Positions 59,008 through 64,000 of a stretch of 64,000 nt of DNA are shown here, in pieces. A model generated the notes under the pieces. It was not told where the DNA came from, made no database searches, and was given only the letters and a program-made list of their open reading frames with translations. Numbering within the stretch: the first letter of the stretch is position 1; each line of letters starts with the position of its first letter. The stretch is taken from positions 401,443,885 to 401,507,884 of the forward strand of contig OX422208.1 in assembly GCA_949130495.1 (NCBI GenBank), written 5' to 3'. The DNA comes from Sambucus nigra. Its lineage: Eukaryota > Streptophyta > Magnoliopsida > Dipsacales > Adoxaceae. A program made the position numbers and the translations under genes.

Positions 59008-61370
59008 TGTGACAACCCGTATATAATTATGATAAATTATATTTCAACTATACTTATCTTATGTGATATGAATAATGTGTTATTAGTATATCTAATGTTA
59101 AGTGATTATGGTTAGTATAATTCTACTTTCATAAATCATGAAATGTCGAATTATTTACGAACACAAGATTTGGTTATTTTCGATAGAAATGTTCCTGTTT
59201 AAGACTAGTTTTGACCCTTATAACATTACAATTGACTTTAGGTGAAAACTACATAGTTGTAGACATGTGAATTAGGGTGGTAACACAATAAACGTTGCAT
59301 CAAACGGATATTTGAGTAAGAAGTTAGGCCAAAATTACGAACAAGGGGCAAATCTGTCAATTCCCTTAAGTGGTAAATTGTCTTTTATTAAACCAAATGT
59401 TTTAATTTGATTGTATGGATTGGTAGGCAGCCTTGGCTGACTTAAAACTCTTCTTATAGCATATTGATTCTGCCAATTTAAGCCTAAGTTCAGTTTTAAG
59501 GGTTTTTGGCTTGAGGAAAGAGAAAGTAGAAGTTAAGGAAGGAAGGGTTTCATTAAAAGCTAGGAAAAGAATTCCAAGAAAATTCTTAAGGTGTTTCCAA
59601 GGTAAAATTACGTGTTAATATTATTTTAATCTTCTATTATACTTATTTCAAAGTATATAAATCGTGAAGTGTTGATTAAAATTCCATCCTCCTTTGTGAT
59701 AATATGTATTGGTTCATATGTGAGATAAGTGGTGTTATAGGTCATATTGTTTTGTATTGAAACCCTTTGTATTCAAACTTGCATATATCTTTGTGTGCTT
59801 ACTGGAATTCATAAATTCCAATTGGATATGAAAATAGACTCATATATTCATATCATATCCGGAAATTAGAATTTAACTCCTTATTGTTAGGCCTTAGTGA
59901 AGGTTTCAAGTTGGTATATAGTTGCTATTTGTATATTTTATTTCGGTATGCCCTGAGTTTGGTAAAGCTTTTGAGATAGCAAATGAAGTCCAAATATTAT
60001 GAAACTTTAATTCTGTACTATTCAGTATGTTTACTGAAAGTGTGTTGAAAATCATGTAAATTTATGCTGGAGAAAAATTATGAAAATTCATGGAAGTTGA
60101 AGAAACAATAGAGGAGTTTGTAGGGCAGATTTCTTGTGTTGTAAAGAAAAAGTCATAACTTGCCCAAGGGAGCCTGAAAAGCTACACCGTCACTTGTCCT
60201 GGAAAGTATATTCATATATGTATTCAAATTGATAAGGTTGGACACCTGTATGTGTGCAATTAATGAATATGGGAAAGTTAAGTATGGAGGACTATAATTT
60301 TAGGCCATAGTGGATATCCCATGAAAGAATACTTTTATCTGCTCCTTCCCAAGGGTATTTTGAGTACATGTTTCATATGTATATATATTCAGAAGTATAC
60401 TTTTATGTTTACTTGAGTTTGGTTATATATTCCTTACGAGGTAGTTTCTAGGGTTAAATGTTCATGACCTTATCAACATATATACCATCGTTTCGTCTTT
60501 ACATATGTTTCATGGAATATGACTTGAGTGGAATCATATTGTGGTTGTGTACTCATTTAAAGTTACATAATTGTATTAAGATAATACTTATGATTGAGTT
60601 TAAGTACTGGTTTAGTTGGGTTAACAGGTGTAAGGTCAAATCAACCAAGTTCAGCTCTACCCGAGGAAAACGTGAATCTATAGTTGACAAAACAAGGTGA
60701 GTGTACTTACTGAGTTGATTTGGGATCTGATGTGTATGTATTATATATTAAGATGATATGGCTTATTAAAATTCATGAGATGTTAAGATGTTATGGCTTA
60801 TTAAAAGCCAAGAGATGTTGAGATGTTATGGCTTATTAAAAGCCAAGAGATGTTGAGATGTTATGGCTGAGTTGCTATGCAATTCAAGAGATGTTAGGTT
60901 TTTAAAATCTATGGATATGATTATTGCCTACGGGCAGGAGATGTGGGGTTTATTAACTCCGGATATGTATATGGCCTAATTTGGCACAGAGATGTATATA
61001 TTGTTATGTTGAGATGTTAATATAGTACTTTTACTATAGATAGTTGTAGTACATTCACTGAGTTTTTAAACTCGTGGTTTTATATGTTTACATTTTCAGG
61101 TTTTCCAGTTGCCACTGCCAGGTCTAGGAGGTTGAGTAAATAGAAGTAGGGTCTTGTTAGTTTGTTTTCTACACTGTACTATTTGTAATTAAGTTAAATG
61201 ATATGTGAGTTCTGTTGAAATTATGTCTCCTTAAAACGATTGGATTTTTAGTATTCCGCATTGTAACCTTGAAGTTGTTTCAATATGTATTACTAAAATA
61301 ATAAATAAATTATAATTGTGGTTTGTAAACTATTTAGTTAATTATATCCTAATGGGGTTAGGGGGTGACA
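59008..61370 (+). repeat. Gypsy 3 5' LTR (about 2,363 bp)
   Basis: Starts TGTGACAACCCGT and ends GGGGGTGACA, three bases before the PBS. Its last part, 60692-61370, is repeated at 63255-63956. Confidence 0.88.
60752..60866 (+). repeat. 35-bp tandem repeat with hairpin core in gypsy 3 LTR
   Basis: Units at 60752, 60787 and 60822, each GATGTTATGGCTTATTAAAA followed by GCCAAGAGATGTTGA. GGCTT...AAGCC can pair within a unit. The 3' LTR has four units (63315-63454). Confidence 0.9.
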
Positions 61371-61373
61371 ACT

Positions 61374-61385
61374 TGGTATCAGAGC
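61374..61385 (+). other. Gypsy 3 primer binding site
   Basis: A perfect TGGTATCAGAGC three bases after the LTR. Confidence 0.92.
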
Positions 61386-61549
61386 TTTAGGTTTTTATAG
61401 TCTGGGGTTAGAGAGTCTAGATATGGCAGTGGAAGAAATAGCGTTGTATGGGTCATTTATATTAATTTATGAGAAATACTAACCATCATGTTAAAAATAA
61501 ATGTTGTATTCTTGTTTCTATAATTGTGGTTTATGACAGATAGTAAGCT

Positions 61550-62660
61550 ATGGAAGGAGAAAATGTTCATGAGAGAGTGGATGAGGAGTCTTCAAATATA
61601 GTAAACCAACAAAATCCAAATAATGTAGAGGGGGATCCTGAACAACTTACAGATATGCAGAAAATGGCTCGTGCCATGACTTTAATGGCAGAACAACAAA
61701 ACATGTTTATGACGCAAATAGCAGAACAACAAGCCAAGTACTTAGAGGAGCAGACTTTGGCCAGAAGAGAAAGGGAAATACAACGAGAGGAGAAGAATAC
61801 TCTGTACGAGAATTTTATCAAATTGAACCCCCCAGCATTCTCAGGTTCCGTAGATCCTTTAGAAGTTAAGGCTTGGGATAGAGACACAGAAACTATCTTC
61901 GGGGTGATGAATGTACCTGGCGCGCAAAAGGTAATTTTGGCTACTTTCATGTTAAAGGTCAAAGCTAAATATTGGTGGGAGTCTTCCAAACATTTATTGC
62001 TTACTCCGGAGGGAGGTGAGGTAATTACTTGGGATTCCTTTATTAAAGCCTTATATGAAAAGTATTTTCCTCGCATGTATCGGAAGCAAAAAGAGAGAGA
62101 ATTTTTATCATTGACTTAGGGGAATATGTCGGTCAGGGAGTATGAAACTAAATTTATATCTTTGTCTCGATTTTCATTACGTTTCTTACACAATGAGGAG
62201 GACAAATGCACCAGATTTTGGGATGGGTTAAATTTAGTTATCAAGTCTAGACTCACTACACTTGAAATGGTAGATTATGCTTCTTTAGTTAACAAAACTA
62301 TGATGGTTGAAGGAGATGTTAACGATGCAATAAAGAATAGGGAACAAAGGGGTAAGAGGAGTAGATTTGATCCATCTCAGCAAAAGGAAGGCAATGTAGA
62401 ATACTCAAAATAAGGGAGTCAAAGATTTCAGCGCGGTAGAGGGACTGGAAATTATGTTCAGAATAGGACACCAAGTAGTTTTAGGGATGCAGGATCGATG
62501 GACCAACAGAAAAGACAGCAGAAGAATGACAATAGGCAGTCCAAGCCTATTATATGCTATTTTTGCAAAGCTGAGGGCCATATCAGTCCAGATTATCCCA
62601 AGTTAAAGGGGGTAGAGTGTTATCACTTCCATCTAATAGGGGAGAGGTATCTTATCATAT
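61550..62660 (+). pseudogene. Gypsy 3 gag with in-frame stops
   Basis: The start at 61550 (MEGENVHERV) precedes a glutamine-rich helix (MTLMAEQQNMFMTQIAEQQ). The gag domain follows (LNPPAFSGSVDPLEVKAWDRD, VKAKYWWESSK, ITWDSFIKALYEKYFPR), a TAG at about 62117-62119, then VREYETKFISLSRFS and RFWDGLNLVIKSRL. A stop lies at about 62411. A knuckle is visible near 62550 (CYFCKAEGHISPDYP), where the last C has become Y, with a second partial knuckle (CYHFH) after it. Sequence similarity to gypsy 3 ends at about 62660. Confidence 0.9.
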
Positions 62661-63254
62661 TATAATCTTATCGAAGTTTAGGAGATTTAACTTAGGGGGA
62701 GTAGCTAACTTCTTAGGTTAATCATTGATAAAGGGGAGAATTAATTTTGGGGGAGCCTTTCTTTTAATTGCTTTAAATACTTTGATATTCCCTATGCATT
62801 TGATGAGTTTGCTTAAGTGTGCATGAATTCTTCTAAAGCGGCATCTTTCAATGGCAAAGCGTTTGATCCTTGGGTTGAGTCAAGTTTGGGTGGGTTATGT
62901 TTTGAGTCTAGTGAGCTTGACAGCCCTTTAGGATTTTTGTTTAGTTTTTGTCCTGGAATAGCCAAAGGGGGAGATTTCTAACGAGTGGGTTATGTTTTGA
63001 GTCTAGTGAACGAAATGTTGTTCGAACGAGATGCCAGGCGGGAACTGTTTTTGGCAATTTTAAGCAGTTTTTCACCCACTTCCCCACTTGTTTCTTAACA
63101 AACTTTTCACAGCATAACTATGTGCGGGAATCACTTTTGAAAATTAATATTTTTCATATCCTACTAACTCCTAGAGAGTGTTTCGAGAGTAAAATCAAAG
63201 AGGGAAAAAGATCATGTTTTGAGTGTGTTTTTATCAAAGAGAAAAATATACACC
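62661..63254 (+). mobile_element. Copia 3' end and LTR fragment inside gypsy 3
   Basis: GCCAAAGGGGGAGAT at about 62962 is a copia-type PPT. Downstream, TTGTTCGAACGAGA (63018-63031) is one copia-type palindrome, followed by a sequence resembling the other copia LTR leaders (CCAGGCGGGAACTG). GGGTTATGTTTTGAGTCTAG occurs at about 62891 and 62986, a direct repeat of 23 bases on both sides of the PPT. The fragment ends at CACAAG where the gypsy 3 LTR resumes. Confidence 0.65.
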
Positions 63255-63956
63255 ACAAGGTGAGTGTACTTACTGAGTTGATTTGGGATATGATGTGTAT
63301 GTATTATATATTGAGATGATATGGCTTATTAAAACTCATGAGATGTTAAGATGTTATGGCTTATTAAAAGCCAAGAGATGTTGAGATATTATGGCTTATT
63401 AAAAGCCAAGAGATGTTGAGATGTTATGGCTCATTAAAAGCCAAGATATGTTGAGTTTCTATGCAATTCAGGATATGTTAGGTTTTTAAAACCTGTGGAT
63501 ATGATTATTGCCTACGAGCAAGAGGGATGGGGTTTATTAACTCCGGATATGTATATGACCTAATTTGGCACAGATATGTATATATTGTTATGTTGAGATG
63601 TTAATATAGTACTTTTACTATAGATAGCTGTAGTACATTCACTGAGTTTTTAAACTCATGGTTTTATATGTTTACATTTTCAGGTTTTCCAGCTGCCACT
63701 GCCAGGTCTAGGAGGTTGAGTAAAGAGAAGTAGTGTCTTGTTAGTTTGTTTTATACAATGTACTAGTTGTAACTAAGTTAAATGATATGTGAGTTCTGTT
63801 GAAATTATGTCTCCTTAAAACGATTGGATTTTTAGTATTCCGCATTTTAACCTTGAAGTTGTTTCAATATGTATTACTAAAATAATAAATAAATTATAAT
63901 TGTGGTTTGTAAACTATTTAGTTAGTTATATCCTAATGGGGTGGTTAGGGGTGACA
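63255..63956 (+). repeat. Gypsy 3 3' LTR, last 702 bp only
   Basis: Matches 60692-61370 from ACAAGGTGAGTGTAC to GGGGTGACA. It has one more 35-bp unit than the 5' copy. The first ~1.7 kb of the LTR are absent. Confidence 0.9.
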
Positions 63957-64000
63957 ATAACGGTCCGACGTAGGCATTTCATTGTTTGGGTTTTGTCCCG

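Larger units (their letters stand above)
59008..63956 (+). mobile_element. Ty3-gypsy retrotransposon gypsy 3, deleted and chimeric
   Basis: The 5-bp TSD ATAAC lies at 59003-59007 and 63957-63961. 5' LTR 59008-61370, PBS 61374, gag 61550-about 62660, no pol, then a copia 3' end/LTR fragment (about 62661-63254) and the last 702 bp of the 3' LTR (63255-63956). The ends are TGTGACAACCCG and GGGGTGACA. The exact target duplication with such an internal structure means either that the chimera transposed as a unit or that it formed by internal rearrangement in place. Confidence 0.85.

Noticed and set aside
60692..60706. ACAAG|GTGAGT as proof that the gypsy 3 chimera formed through splicing
   Set aside because: The donor word is perfect but no acceptor or spliced junction is seen; microhomology joining explains it as well.
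61567..62076. 169-codon minus-strand ORF
   Set aside because: Shadow of gypsy 3 gag, which has clear domain motifs on the plus strand.

Overview
The window is 64 kb of plant nuclear DNA made almost entirely of nested transposable elements. I see no host gene. The evidence for a flowering plant is: Ty1-copia elements of SIRE/Maximus style, a Tat-lineage Ty3-gypsy element with two RNase H regions and an antisense gene, Del/Tekay chromoviruses with a chromodomain, a CACTA (En/Spm) transposon with tnp2, DUF4218 and DUF4216 domains, a plant LINE, AT-rich base composition, and GT-AG introns. I cannot name the species.

Layout. 1-2653: a plant-transposon-protein ORF fragment, an (AT)n tract and a cluster of TCGTTCGAACGA palindromes beside a TATA box. 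2654-35332: a minus-strand copia element, called copia A here. Its pol lies at 2654-6310, its gag at 32706-34057 and its 5' LTR at about 34094-35332. A plus-strand Tat-type gypsy element (gypsy 1, 22128-32705) was inserted into its gag-pol coding region. A CACTA transposon (6342-19486) was then inserted into the gypsy 1 5' LTR. A 2,672-bp block of copia plus LTR start now occurs on both sides of the CACTA (3670-6341 and 19487-22158), and the CACTA has lost its right terminal inverted repeat exactly at that junction. A truncated LINE (about 13985-16040) lies between the two CACTA genes.

35333-37066: a remnant of a second minus-strand copia (copia B), with three tandem copies of its primer-binding-site region and one LTR. 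37671-59007: a plus-strand copia (copia D) that retains gag but no recognisable pol. It is split by a complete minus-strand Del/Tekay chromovirus (gypsy 2, 39418-55589, TSD GCAAG). Gypsy 2 itself carries a 3.8-kb solo LTR (41634-45466, TSD AATGC) in its 3' LTR and a 1.67-kb solo copia-type LTR (LTR C, 49007-50680, TSD CTGGA) between protease and reverse transcriptase. 59008-63956: a deleted gypsy element (gypsy 3, TSD ATAAC) whose pol is replaced by a piece of copia 3' end and LTR.

All coding regions carry stops or frameshifts. The most intact is the CACTA tnp2 transposase: six exons can be read, with one frameshift in a run of seven A. The most unusual signal is an architecture shared by unrelated families: dense arrays of short self-complementary motifs with a TCGA core (TCGTTCGAACGA in copia LTRs, CCGAATCGATTCGG and ATCGATCGAT in Del-type LTRs), placed just upstream of a TATA-like box where one can be seen.
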